Source: an uncultured Akkermansia sp. (GTDB lineage Bacteria; Verrucomicrobiota; Verrucomicrobiia; Verrucomicrobiales; Akkermansiaceae). Taken from it: DNA of 6,196 nucleotides. The position numbers and the translations under genes are program-made. Shown piece by piece: positions 1 through 6,196 of this stretch. The stretch lies in the NCBI GenBank assembly GCA_900766865.1, contig CAAFXA010000193.1:1-6196 (forward strand), in the 5' to 3' direction. Within the stretch, counting starts at the first letter, position 1; each line of letters starts with the position of its first letter. The notes under the pieces are model-generated. The model saw nothing but the letters and a program-made list of their open reading frames with translations, had not been told where the DNA came from and made no database searches.

Positions 1-299
1 AGACAAGCAAGTCTGGACTGCTACTTTTTTGTCATCAAAGGGCTACTCTGACATCAGCAGATTTGAAACAGACCCAAAAAAAGCCAGTCTCAGGCCGGCA
101 CGGTTATATCTCTGGGGCTCTCTTGTTTTTGAAACGCATGCACCATAAACGGGCAGAAGACAACCGGCCCGCAGCCTCAGACACCATGCCATTCCGCCAC
201 AAAAAGCACTGAATCCGGGAACGCTGGAAGTAAGACCAAGCATGGGGCCGTAATTGTTATTAAACGCGGATGTAACAGCCTGTGTCACACCCCGCAACC
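1..299. other. Leader/intergenic region upstream of the porin gene, no gene recognised
   Basis: About 300 bases precede the porin start. The frame of the porin is closed by a TAA at 273-275, so the porin does not extend further upstream except for six codons from a GTG at 282. A minus-strand open frame of 84 codons at 43-297 would begin with TTG, has no visible ribosome binding site and resembles no family I recognise, so I do not call it. I see no tRNA-like fold and no convincing -35/-10 pair; TTG-containing stretches near 63, 123 and 254 lack a matching -10 at normal spacing. A terminator-like hairpin lies at its left edge. The region may hold the porin promoter and a long leader, but the sequence alone does not show where. 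Confidence 0.5.
6..30 (+). terminator. Possible weak intrinsic terminator of a gene to the left
   Basis: Bases 6-12 can pair with 17-22 (AGC plus AGT against ACT plus GCT, with one bulged A at 9) around a short CTGG loop. Two bases later follows a run of six T at 25-30. This is the form of an intrinsic terminator reading rightwards, but the stem is short and bulged. The gene it would serve lies outside the window. Confidence 0.35.
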
Positions 300-1766
300 A
301 TGAAAAACATCATCCCCGCTACCCTGATAGTTGCATCAGCCCTGACGGCTGCAGCACAAGATAACGTGACCAACTACCTGGACACCGCCTATGGCCGCAA
401 ACCCTACAACATGGAAAGCCGCCATACAGATAGCCTGCAACCGGCCATGCATTCAGCAGAACAACAACCGGCCCGCCAGCGCGGTCTCTACAGCCTTACC
501 GAAGTTCTGCTGCATACCGCAGAACAAGATGCGAAGGCAGAGCTGAGCGGCTGGGAGTGGTTCCCCTCCACCCCACAGCATTTTGCGCCCTATCTGGACT
601 CCATCTTCGTGCCAGGCAATACCTGCATACAGCCCAGCGACATTGTGTCGCACGACGGCATCTCCACCACCGCCCAGATGCTCAAAAGCCGCCTGAGCCG
701 CATTGGCCTTCAGTACAACATGGTACTGAGTGCCAACTACACCGGCATTACCCCGAAATCCAACGGAGGTAAAAACAATTTCACCTCCACCAATAACTCC
801 GTCTCCGGCGTATGGTACCTGCTCAAGAAAAAAGACAACAGCCAGGGCCTCTTCCTGAGCTTTGAAGCAGACTGGGGGCATGGGTTTAACTTCAACGAAA
901 ACCGTAGCAGTGCTCAGAATACCATTGGCAGCCTCAGCAATCCGCAGGGCAGCCTGCGTGGCGGAAACGGCCTCTACATGCCCAACCTAGCTCTGGGCTA
1001 CAGCGCCTTCGATGGCAAATGGCTGGGCATGGTGGGCACCCTCGACACGTCCAACTTCCTGGACCAGAACACCTACTCTGCCGACTGGAATGGCAACTTG
1101 ATGAATGAAGCCTTCAACCTCAATCCCTGTCTGCCGCTGGAGGAGGCCAACTGGGGTTACTTGACAGCCTGGCAACCCTGCAAGAATTTCTACGCCATGT
1201 ACGCCACCACAGGTTGTAATACCCCGGTGAACCACAATCCTTTCCATTATATTTCCCGCCATGCCTGGGTGCACCTGGCAGAGATCGGCTATATAACGGA
1301 TGACTTTATGGGGCTGGGTGAAGGCACCTATCGCCTGCAGCATACCATCACTCGCTACAAAGGAGAAACGGGCTTTGGTATAGCCTGCAACATCCAGCAG
1401 CAGCTCGGCCACGGCTCTCCGCTGGGCTTCTTCTCCCGCTGCGGTTGGATGGATACAGATGCAGCCACAGTAAGCAACGTCCGAGCCGCCGCCACGGCCG
1501 GCCTGGTATTACAGGCACCCTTCCGCAGCAATGGCTGGGGCAGCAAAGCCAACAACGATCAGCTGGCACTCGGGTTCCTGTGGGAACGTGCCGCCACCTC
1601 TCAACACAAGCACAAGGATGAATACGGGCTGGAGCTCAGTGCTGTAGTACAGATTACACCCACTTTCTTCATCCAGCCGGATATCCAATGGATTTTCAAC
1701 CCGGTGAATCAGACGGACAAAAGCAGCGAACTCATCTTCCAACTCCAGGGCGTTTTCCGATTCTGA
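300..1766 (+). CDS. OprB-family carbohydrate-selective outer-membrane porin
   Basis: A 488-residue protein that should form a beta-barrel in the outer membrane and let sugars diffuse into the periplasm. Seen: a signal peptide at residues 1-19 (MKN, then a hydrophobic stretch ending in an Ala-rich AXA site before Gln20). The barrel begins near residue 120 and holds OprB-like stretches: a G-x-LDTSNFLDQNTY motif near 246-259 followed by a FNLNP segment, a GFFSRCGW strand near 376-383, an AGLVLQAPF strand near 400-408, and a final block 442-467 (YGLELS, then a PTFFIQPDIQWIFNP-type strand pair). The last residue is Phe, as expected for recognition by the BAM assembly machinery. I chose the ATG at 300 because it gives a standard signal peptide; a GTG at 282 would add six residues. 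No Shine-Dalgarno sequence precedes either start. Residues 20-119 are not typical OprB and are unexplained. Six cysteines are present, more than I would expect in a porin. Codons lean to AAC, ACC, CTG and GCC, suggesting high expression. The family call is firm; substrate unknown. Confidence 0.85.
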   Translation: MKNIIPATLIVASALTAAAQDNVTNYLDTAYGRKPYNMESRHTDSLQPAMHSAEQQPARQRGLYSLTEVLLHTAEQDAKAELSGWEWFPSTPQHFAPYLDSIFVPGNTCIQPSDIVSHDGISTTAQMLKSRLSRIGLQYNMVLSANYTGITPKSNGGKNNFTSTNNSVSGVWYLLKKKDNSQGLFLSFEADWGHGFNFNENRSSAQNTIGSLSNPQGSLRGGNGLYMPNLALGYSAFDGKWLGMVGTLDTSNFLDQNTYSADWNGNLMNEAFNLNPCLPLEEANWGYLTAWQPCKNFYAMYATTGCNTPVNHNPFHYISRHAWVHLAEIGYITDDFMGLGEGTYRLQHTITRYKGETGFGIACNIQQQLGHGSPLGFFSRCGWMDTDAATVSNVRAAATAGLVLQAPFRSNGWGSKANNDQLALGFLWERAATSQHKHKDEYGLELSAVVQITPTFFIQPDIQWIFNPVNQTDKSSELIFQLQGVFRF

Positions 1767-1789
1767 AGATAACGTGCCACAGCACAGCA

Positions 1790-1819
1790 AGGCGCAGCAC
1801 CCCCGGGGGTACTGCGCCT
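1790..1819. terminator. Strong hairpin between convergent genes, probable shared terminator
   Basis: A near-perfect inverted repeat centred between 1804 and 1805. The outer arms AGGCGCAG (1790-1797) and CTGCGCCT (1812-1819) pair fully, there is one C/A mismatch (1798/1811), and the inner arms ACCCCC and GGGGGT complete it. It lies 23 bases after the porin stop and 22 bases past the fucosidase stop. On the plus strand a weak T-rich stretch (TGTACATTTT) follows; on the minus strand there is no T run. Its position and strength fit a terminator serving both convergent genes, more convincing for the porin. Confidence 0.7.
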
Positions 1820-1841
1820 CTGTACATTTTCTGCCAGGGAT

Positions 1842-3764
1842 TTACTTTTTCGACGCGGCGTAAACCTTCATCTCTGCCACACTGCTGCCAACACCATCCA
1901 GAGCAGCCGTGGAGGAGAAGCGCATGTAGCGAGCCTTCTGCTTGGGGAAGGTTATTTTCTGTTCAACGGGGTTGGCACGCAGGTTACCAAACTCGCCTTC
2001 CGCCACCTGTTTCCAGTCCTGGCCATCCAGACTGAGCTCCACGCGGTAGCGGGAAGTCATCCCCTGAGTCTTGCCATCCTGGCGGGGAAGATAAGAGAAA
2101 CCATTGACGGCGTACACTTTCTTCATATCCACCACAAAATGAGAAGGGGTGCGGTTCATCTGCCACATCGTGTCCGGCTTGCCATCAAATGCCAGATGAG
2201 CCTTCTCGGCGGCAAAGCCGCTGAATGTCCACTTGGAGCTATTCAGAGAACCATCATCGTCATCAGTTCCTGCCTGTGGCTCCACAGACTCAGCTCCGGG
2301 CATAAGCAACAGAGAGAACTCGGATATGCAGGGACATGCCTTGGAGCGCGTAATCGTAAGGCGCAGGCGATCAGTCGTAACAGGCTCAGGCAACCAGCGC
2401 ATGACCTGGTTACCGATTGTATGCCCCTTGCCGCCACGCAGGTACTCCAGCCACGTTTTTCCGCGAGGCGGTAAATTCTCATGCTCGCCGGGCTGACCGG
2501 GTTCCACAATGGTCTGCCAGTCTCCATCCACCAGAGCCTCCACCTTGAAGGCCTCCACTCTTTGTCCAAGGCGAATCTGCTCGCGCAGGCGCACCACATC
2601 AAAGGTGGCAGGTTTCTCCAGTACAATCTCAGCAGACGGAGTGGTGTTACCATCCTCCGGACACCAGTAACTTTCAATATCACCATCCGTCATCTTAGCA
2701 CCGCCAAACTGCTCATCACCGCCACGCACCTCGGAAGCATCTACCCGGGCACCCTGTGCATAGTCTTTGGCCAGCAGCTTAGCCCGCATCTTGCCAAAAG
2801 CCTCCAGAGAAGCCACATCTGCGGCATCCAACTTACCATCTCGATTCGGTGCCAGATTCAGGATAATGTTTGCCCCACGCCCCACACTGGATATATACAC
2901 ATCCATAAGGTCCTGAGGAGATTTCACGGCGCTTGCCTGCCCGGGATGCCAGAACCACCCACGATGGTTAATCGGCGTATCAGCCTCATAGGAAAGCCAT
3001 TTGTTATTCTGAGTATTCCAGAGTGGATAGTTACACGCATAGCCCTGCTCGGAACCGGCCCAGGTCACATCTCCGCGACCGGAGGCACCCCATATAATAC
3101 AATCAGGCTGCAGCTTTCGTATATTCTTCACGACAAGCTCGTAGTTATAGTACTTATCAGCCTCGCCGATATTGCGGTTCTGGCGGGCACCTCCGTAGTA
3201 ACCATCACCCCCCATGGCACCATCAAACCAGATTTCAAAAATCGGGCCGTACTTGGTCAACAACTCCTTAATCTGCTTGTAATATACCTTCAGATACCCG
3301 GGACGGCCGTATTCGGCACAATTTCGATCCCAAGGGGAAAGATAGGTACCAAAACGAAAATGATGCTTCTTACAAGCCTTGGCGAATTCCTTCACCACAT
3401 CCCCCTTCCCTTTCTTCCATGGAGATTGCTTAATATTATGCGATGTGGATTTTGTAGGCCAGGTGCAGAAACCATCGTGATGCTTAGCGGTATAAATCAT
3501 GCCACTCATACCGGCCCCTTTAAAGGTCTTCACTATTTCCTCGGCATTGAAACCGGAGGGATTAAAAAGTTTGGGAGACTCATCACCATACCCCCACTCC
3601 CTGTCAGTATATGTATTAAGCCCGAAATGAACAAACGCGTACCACTCCAGGCGCAGCCAGTTCACCTGCTGCTCAGAGGGCAGAGGACCGTATGGTTTTG
3701 GAGCCGTCGCCGCTGACAACAGACCAGACATACACCCAATCGTAAGAAGAGTCTTTCTTAACAT
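1842..3764 (-). CDS. Secreted alpha-L-fucosidase, GH29, with two C-terminal F5/8 type C-like modules
   Basis: A 640-residue enzyme predicted to remove terminal L-fucose from glycans by the retaining GH29 mechanism. Seen: a signal peptide at about 1-21 ending in AATA before PKPYG, with no lipobox, so the protein is probably periplasmic, secreted or otherwise exported as a soluble enzyme. The catalytic domain spans about 25-335: FVHFGLNTY (44-52), the KHHDGF substrate-binding motif (94-99), FGTYLSPWD (138-146), and FEIWFDGAMGG (176-186), in which Asp181 is the expected nucleophile. Glu239 in the GSEQGYA stretch is my candidate acid/base, as in the GNE-type motif of GH29 subfamily B. A galactose-binding-like module lies at about 340-490, an acidic linker with four Asp near 500-504, and an F5/8 type C (CBM32-like) module at 506-637 (FDGKPDTMW, VELSLDGQDW, ARYMRF). 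The start ATG gives a clean signal peptide; no Shine-Dalgarno is visible. The subfamily B style suggests activity on alpha-1,3/1,4-fucosyl linkages such as Lewis antigens, but linkage is inference. The gene converges with the porin and diverges from the ligase-like gene. Confidence 0.93.
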   Translation of the reverse strand: MLRKTLLTIGCMSGLLSAATAPKPYGPLPSEQQVNWLRLEWYAFVHFGLNTYTDREWGYGDESPKLFNPSGFNAEEIVKTFKGAGMSGMIYTAKHHDGFCTWPTKSTSHNIKQSPWKKGKGDVVKEFAKACKKHHFRFGTYLSPWDRNCAEYGRPGYLKVYYKQIKELLTKYGPIFEIWFDGAMGGDGYYGGARQNRNIGEADKYYNYELVVKNIRKLQPDCIIWGASGRGDVTWAGSEQGYACNYPLWNTQNNKWLSYEADTPINHRGWFWHPGQASAVKSPQDLMDVYISSVGRGANIILNLAPNRDGKLDAADVASLEAFGKMRAKLLAKDYAQGARVDASEVRGGDEQFGGAKMTDGDIESYWCPEDGNTTPSAEIVLEKPATFDVVRLREQIRLGQRVEAFKVEALVDGDWQTIVEPGQPGEHENLPPRGKTWLEYLRGGKGHTIGNQVMRWLPEPVTTDRLRLTITRSKACPCISEFSLLLMPGAESVEPQAGTDDDDGSLNSSKWTFSGFAAEKAHLAFDGKPDTMWQMNRTPSHFVVDMKKVYAVNGFSYLPRQDGKTQGMTSRYRVELSLDGQDWKQVAEGEFGNLRANPVEQKITFPKQKARYMRFSSTAALDGVGSSVAEMKVYAASKK

Positions 3765-3770
3765 GCACCA

Positions 3771-3799
3771 TATCTAGCAAACCGCTGAACATATAGCAA
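3771..3799 (-). promoter_or_regulatory. Tentative promoter of the fucosidase gene
   Basis: Reading the minus strand, TTGCTA (3799-3794) and TAGATA (3776-3771) are separated by 17 bases, and the second box is preceded by TGC, an extended -10 feature. The -10 match to TATAAT is only about half. The box ends six bases before the ATG, so a transcript from it would be leaderless or nearly so. This mirrors the stronger arrangement on the other side of the spacer, but the match alone is weak. Confidence 0.3.
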
Positions 3800-3827
3800 G
3801 CTCAAAATAGCTCCATTTGTATTTAGC

Positions 3828-3856
3828 TTGACAGAATACCGACAAAAGAGCACAAT
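3828..3856 (+). promoter_or_regulatory. Sigma-70-type promoter of the ligase-like gene
   Basis: A perfect -35 hexamer TTGACA (3828-3833) is followed by a 17-base spacer and CACAAT (3851-3856), which matches TATAAT at four of six positions. Transcription would start around 3863, only three or four bases before the ATG at 3867. The open reading frame can be extended upstream to a TTG at 3828, but that TTG is part of the -35 box, which argues for the ATG as the true start. The presence of the boxes is seen; promoter activity is inferred. Confidence 0.65.
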
Positions 3857-3866
3857 AACACAAGCC

Positions 3867-5906
3867 ATGCCTCGTCTCACAGAAAGCTGGCCCGGAAAAG
3901 TTCTGGGCATCGTTCTTGCAATACTATGGATAATTTCCATGTCCACAGCAGACGCCAACGCATGTACCCTGACGCCATTGCTCTGGATGCTGACGGGACT
4001 GTTACTCGGCGGCTGCCTCAGCATAGCACTGGGCTACAAAATAGTCAGGCTCCCACTAATCGGCTGGCTGGGAATTCTCGGTGGCCTCTACTACCTGATT
4101 CGAGCCAGTCAGGGCTTCAGCCTTACAGATAACTGGAGCGATATGGGGGTGGTGCTCGGAGGTATCACTTTTTACATAGCAGGCATCTATTGTGGGCAAA
4201 GCAATAGCAGTAAGGGTACTGCTCTTGTTCTGAGCATAGCCCTCATCCTCAACCTCGCCAGCATGTTGTTGATGAAATACAGTGACATCAGTCTGAACTG
4301 GATAGGACGAGCAGACATTGCTCTAACCGGCCCTAATACCCGCAACACCACGCTATTCGCTTACAAAAACTTCGCCTGTCTTTTTCTGTGTGCGGCAGGA
4401 ATGCTGTTGGTCTGGCGCAGCATCTGGCGCGGTAGCTTCTCAGCGTGCAATCTCATCGCTGGAGCGGTAGGCATCACTGGCATCGTAGCAGCCTTTTTCT
4501 GCGAATCCCGAGTTGTTCTGCTGGTACTACCTCTCATGTTTGCAATCGGCTGGATTCTGTGGCTCATTATCAGCCTGTACGACAAACGCTCCATCAGCTG
4601 GGGAATCATCCTCGGAGGCCTGTTGCTGCTTACGGGAGCCTGCATGGCTGTATATGACTTTCTGTTTGAGCGCAACCTGCTGAATTTCATCAGCCAAACA
4701 GAAACACACCTGCGAACCCTTGTGTGGGAACATGTATGCCGAGCCGCAGAAAATGCGCCACTCTGGGGTTATGGCCCCGGAGGCGCCGTATGGGAAATTA
4801 TACACACTTACAATGAATGGCAACTCCCTAATGCTGCCCATAACGAATACCTGCAGCTGTGGTCAGACTACGGTCTCCTCGGAATATGCATAGCCCTGCT
4901 ATTATTGTTGCTGCACGTTGTACAAGGCATCCGCGCCCTGGCCTGCGACGAGCTGTGCAAGGAACGCCGCGTCCGCACAGCTCTATCCCTGCTTGGACTT
5001 GCCGCACTTGCTGCTGCTGCCGTAAGTGACTATATTTGGCACAGCTTTGCGCTTACCGCCATGAGCGCTTTCTGCTGCGGAGCCCTAGCCTCACCTATAC
5101 CACCCACGCCATCACGCCAGCATATTCAGCATAGTAATTCCAGACGCTTTGGAATCCGTGCACAGGGGGTACCCGGGCGAGTTCTGATTATAATGTTCGG
5201 GGTGTTACTTTCTTTCTACTGCGCACACCTCGCAAACACCCTTACCCCAACATGGATGAGACAGTGGCAATACGATTCCATGGTAGCACAGCAAGCCACA
5301 CCCACAGAACAGAGACGTTTCCTTTTGGAGGCGCTGCAGGATTACCCGCACTCAAGAATAACAGACCACATCATTAACCTAGCCCCCCGCACTGAACCAG
5401 ATTGGATTACATACGAACAAGGACTTTGCAAAGTACTCGAATCCAATCCTCGCCAACTTTTCACAGCAACCATACTCGCCCAAATCCTCACCAAACAGCA
5501 ACGCTTCCCCGAGGCTGAACAGGTATATAGACGATATTACCCCGGAGATGGCCCAGACAACAGGTATCTTTCTCCCTGGGCCACCTTCTACGCAGCCAAC
5601 CTGCAGAAGTGGGGCCACCACATACTTTCCACATCGGATGACATCGGCCTGGCCTATTCCATCCTCACTCATGCAGAAAACATAGCGTCCAAAGGAGGGT
5701 ACATTCCAAGTGCCATGTGTCGTTCCGGTGTCCGCACCTGGACTCAAGGCGGCTCCGAAAGAGAAAAAGCACTGCAAAAGGGCTATAAAAGGGATTTGCA
5801 ACTGCTGCATGCAATCACCCCGGAGAAAAATGACACATGGAAACTCCCCATCCGTCACGGGGAAAAACCAGCACTCTATCAACGATACCAGAAAACAGGA
5901 AAATAA
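3867..5906 (+). CDS. O-antigen ligase/polymerase-like (Wzy_C/WaaL superfamily) membrane protein with a long soluble C-terminal region
   Basis: A 679-residue inner-membrane protein of the O-antigen ligase superfamily, whose members transfer or polymerise lipid-linked glycans on the periplasmic side. Seen: about ten to twelve hydrophobic segments between residues 10 and 405, a further one at about 437-452, then a soluble tail. Family signatures are an FAYKNFAC segment (164-171), Arg214 in ESRVVLLVL, Arg283 in HLRTLVWEHV, GYGPGG (301-306), and AAHNEYLQLWSDYGLLG (323-339) with His325. Arg283 and His325 occupy the places of the catalytic Arg and His of WaaL proteins. The tail (about 460-679) is helical with a TPR-like stretch near 520-560 (ILAQILTKQQRFPEAEQVYRRY). 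The ATG at 3867 was chosen over a TTG at 3828 because of the promoter overlap. It stands alone, with no glycosyltransferase neighbours in view, so LPS ligase, polymerase and protein O-oligosaccharyltransferase all remain possible. Codons are more A-rich than in the porin, consistent with lower expression. Confidence 0.85.
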   Translation: MPRLTESWPGKVLGIVLAILWIISMSTADANACTLTPLLWMLTGLLLGGCLSIALGYKIVRLPLIGWLGILGGLYYLIRASQGFSLTDNWSDMGVVLGGITFYIAGIYCGQSNSSKGTALVLSIALILNLASMLLMKYSDISLNWIGRADIALTGPNTRNTTLFAYKNFACLFLCAAGMLLVWRSIWRGSFSACNLIAGAVGITGIVAAFFCESRVVLLVLPLMFAIGWILWLIISLYDKRSISWGIILGGLLLLTGACMAVYDFLFERNLLNFISQTETHLRTLVWEHVCRAAENAPLWGYGPGGAVWEIIHTYNEWQLPNAAHNEYLQLWSDYGLLGICIALLLLLLHVVQGIRALACDELCKERRVRTALSLLGLAALAAAAVSDYIWHSFALTAMSAFCCGALASPIPPTPSRQHIQHSNSRRFGIRAQGVPGRVLIIMFGVLLSFYCAHLANTLTPTWMRQWQYDSMVAQQATPTEQRRFLLEALQDYPHSRITDHIINLAPRTEPDWITYEQGLCKVLESNPRQLFTATILAQILTKQQRFPEAEQVYRRYYPGDGPDNRYLSPWATFYAANLQKWGHHILSTSDDIGLAYSILTHAENIASKGGYIPSAMCRSGVRTWTQGGSEREKALQKGYKRDLQLLHAITPEKNDTWKLPIRHGEKPALYQRYQKTGK

Positions 5907-6048
5907 GCTTCCCGCAACCATTTTCACGGACGTAAAGGCAAGAAAGTGTCAAAAAATGTCCACTTCGTGCGTTTTGAGCTTGCATTAGCAAAAAAAAAGT
6001 GCAATATAAGAGAAGTCCGCATTGCGGTTATAGACTTTACTGACTGAT
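5907..6048. other. Intergenic spacer between the ligase-like gene and the proline-rich gene
   Basis: The spacer is AT-rich with a run of nine to ten A at about 5990-5998. A weak hairpin can form at 5953-5975 (AAAATG against CGTTTT around CAC-TTC-GTG), possibly a poor terminator for the preceding gene. A small CCGC-ATT-GCGG stem at 6017-6027 falls in the likely leader of the next gene. No small gene is evident. Confidence 0.45.
5980..6010 (+). promoter_or_regulatory. Possible promoter of the proline-rich gene
   Basis: TTGCAT (5980-5985) and TATAAG (6005-6010) resemble -35 and -10 boxes, the latter matching five of six consensus positions. The 19-base spacer, which contains the A run, is longer than ideal. 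Transcription would begin around 6017, leaving a leader of about 32 bases with a short stem. A tentative call based only on box similarity. Confidence 0.4.
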
Positions 6049-6171
6049 ATGAGCACACCTCCTCCGCCCCCTTCACCTGTTCGTCCGGTACCTCCCACAG
6101 CACCGGTTCCTCCTACTGTGCGCCCGTCGGTTCCCGCACCGCCCACAGCTGCAATGGCTCCCGCCACTGTA
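6049..6171 (+). CDS. Proline-rich protein, N-terminal fragment cut by the contig end
   Basis: The first 41 codons of an unidentified protein, starting with ATG at 6049 after an in-frame TAG at 6031-6033. Seventeen of 41 residues are proline, with a run of five at residues 4-8 and loose repeats of VPPTA, VPPTV and APPTA. There is no signal peptide, so this part is probably cytoplasmic and disordered. Proline-rich starts of this kind often precede a membrane or folded domain, but nothing here identifies it. The frame happens to stay open across the adapter, yet residues after Val41 are not biological. No Shine-Dalgarno sequence precedes the start. It is probably a real gene because of the plausible promoter and strong in-frame pattern, though low-complexity sequence makes this less sure. 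Confidence 0.55.
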
Positions 6172-6196
6172 AGATCGGAAGAGCACACGTCTGAAC
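6172..6196 (+). other. Illumina TruSeq adapter sequence (assembly artefact)
   Basis: The last 25 bases begin AGATCGGAAGAGC and continue with CACACGTCTGAAC, identical to the start of the standard TruSeq adapter read after a short insert. The first A is the A-tail junction. Read on the minus strand it encodes the telltale CSSDL peptide known from contaminated protein entries. These bases are not genomic and should be trimmed. Confidence 0.97.

Noticed and set aside
43..297. 84-codon minus-strand open frame upstream of the porin
   Set aside because: It would begin with TTG, has no binding site and no recognisable domain, and is short enough to occur by chance.
453..881. Minus-strand open frame inside the porin gene
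   Set aside because: It is antisense to the well-supported OprB gene and shows no family features.
2481..3716. 411-codon plus-strand open frame opposite the fucosidase gene
   Set aside because: It lies wholly antisense to a clear GH29 gene, its product resembles no known family, and it has no promoter or ribosome binding site. It is explained by codon bias of the true gene.
5953..5975. Hairpin after the ligase-like gene as a terminator
   Set aside because: The stem is mainly A-U pairs with a bulge and the only T run is within the stem, so I mention it in the spacer but do not call it a terminator.
6052..6171. Proline-codon repeats as a DNA tandem repeat or CRISPR-like array
   Set aside because: The repetition is imperfect at DNA level and is explained by in-frame proline-rich coding; there are no regular repeat units with spacers.
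5985..6188. 67-codon minus-strand open frame starting MCSSDL
   Set aside because: Its start lies in adapter sequence and the rest is the antisense of the proline-rich gene (Gly/Thr/Val-rich shadow).

Overview
The window is a bacterial contig end with three complete genes, one gene cut off at the contig edge, and a stretch of sequencing adapter at the very end. The gene set suggests a gut-type, Gram-negative bacterium that degrades host glycans. It holds an outer-membrane carbohydrate porin of the OprB family, a secreted GH29 alpha-L-fucosidase with carbohydrate-binding modules, and an inner-membrane O-antigen ligase/polymerase-like protein. OprB porins together with modular GH29 enzymes, no SusC/SusD pair, moderate GC and no visible Shine-Dalgarno sequence before any start fit the Verrucomicrobiota (Akkermansia-like) best. 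That assignment is inference from protein style, not from a marker gene.

Layout. Positions 1-299 hold no convincing gene; a weak terminator-like hairpin at 6-30 may end a gene lying to the left. The porin gene (300-1766, +) and the fucosidase gene (1842-3764, -) converge on a strong hairpin at 1790-1819. The fucosidase and the ligase-like gene (3867-5906, +) diverge from an AT-rich 102-bp spacer. This spacer holds a consensus -35 box and a fair -10 box placed so close to the ligase ATG that its mRNA should be nearly leaderless. After a 142-bp spacer a proline-rich protein starts at 6049, but only 41 codons are genuine. Bases 6172-6196 match the Illumina TruSeq adapter, so the assembly ends there artificially.

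How the genes may work together. The fucosidase would release L-fucose from host glycans (mucin or milk-type oligosaccharides) outside the cytoplasm, and the porin could let small sugars through the outer membrane. They are convergent, not an operon, so this link is only plausible. The ligase-like protein concerns surface polysaccharide or glycan transfer and is transcribed separately. I found no CRISPR array, insertion sequence, tRNA or rRNA, and no clear sign of a new multi-gene system. The most useful second-look items are the adapter artefact, the near-leaderless promoter, the long soluble tail on the ligase-like protein and the atypical N-terminal region of the porin.
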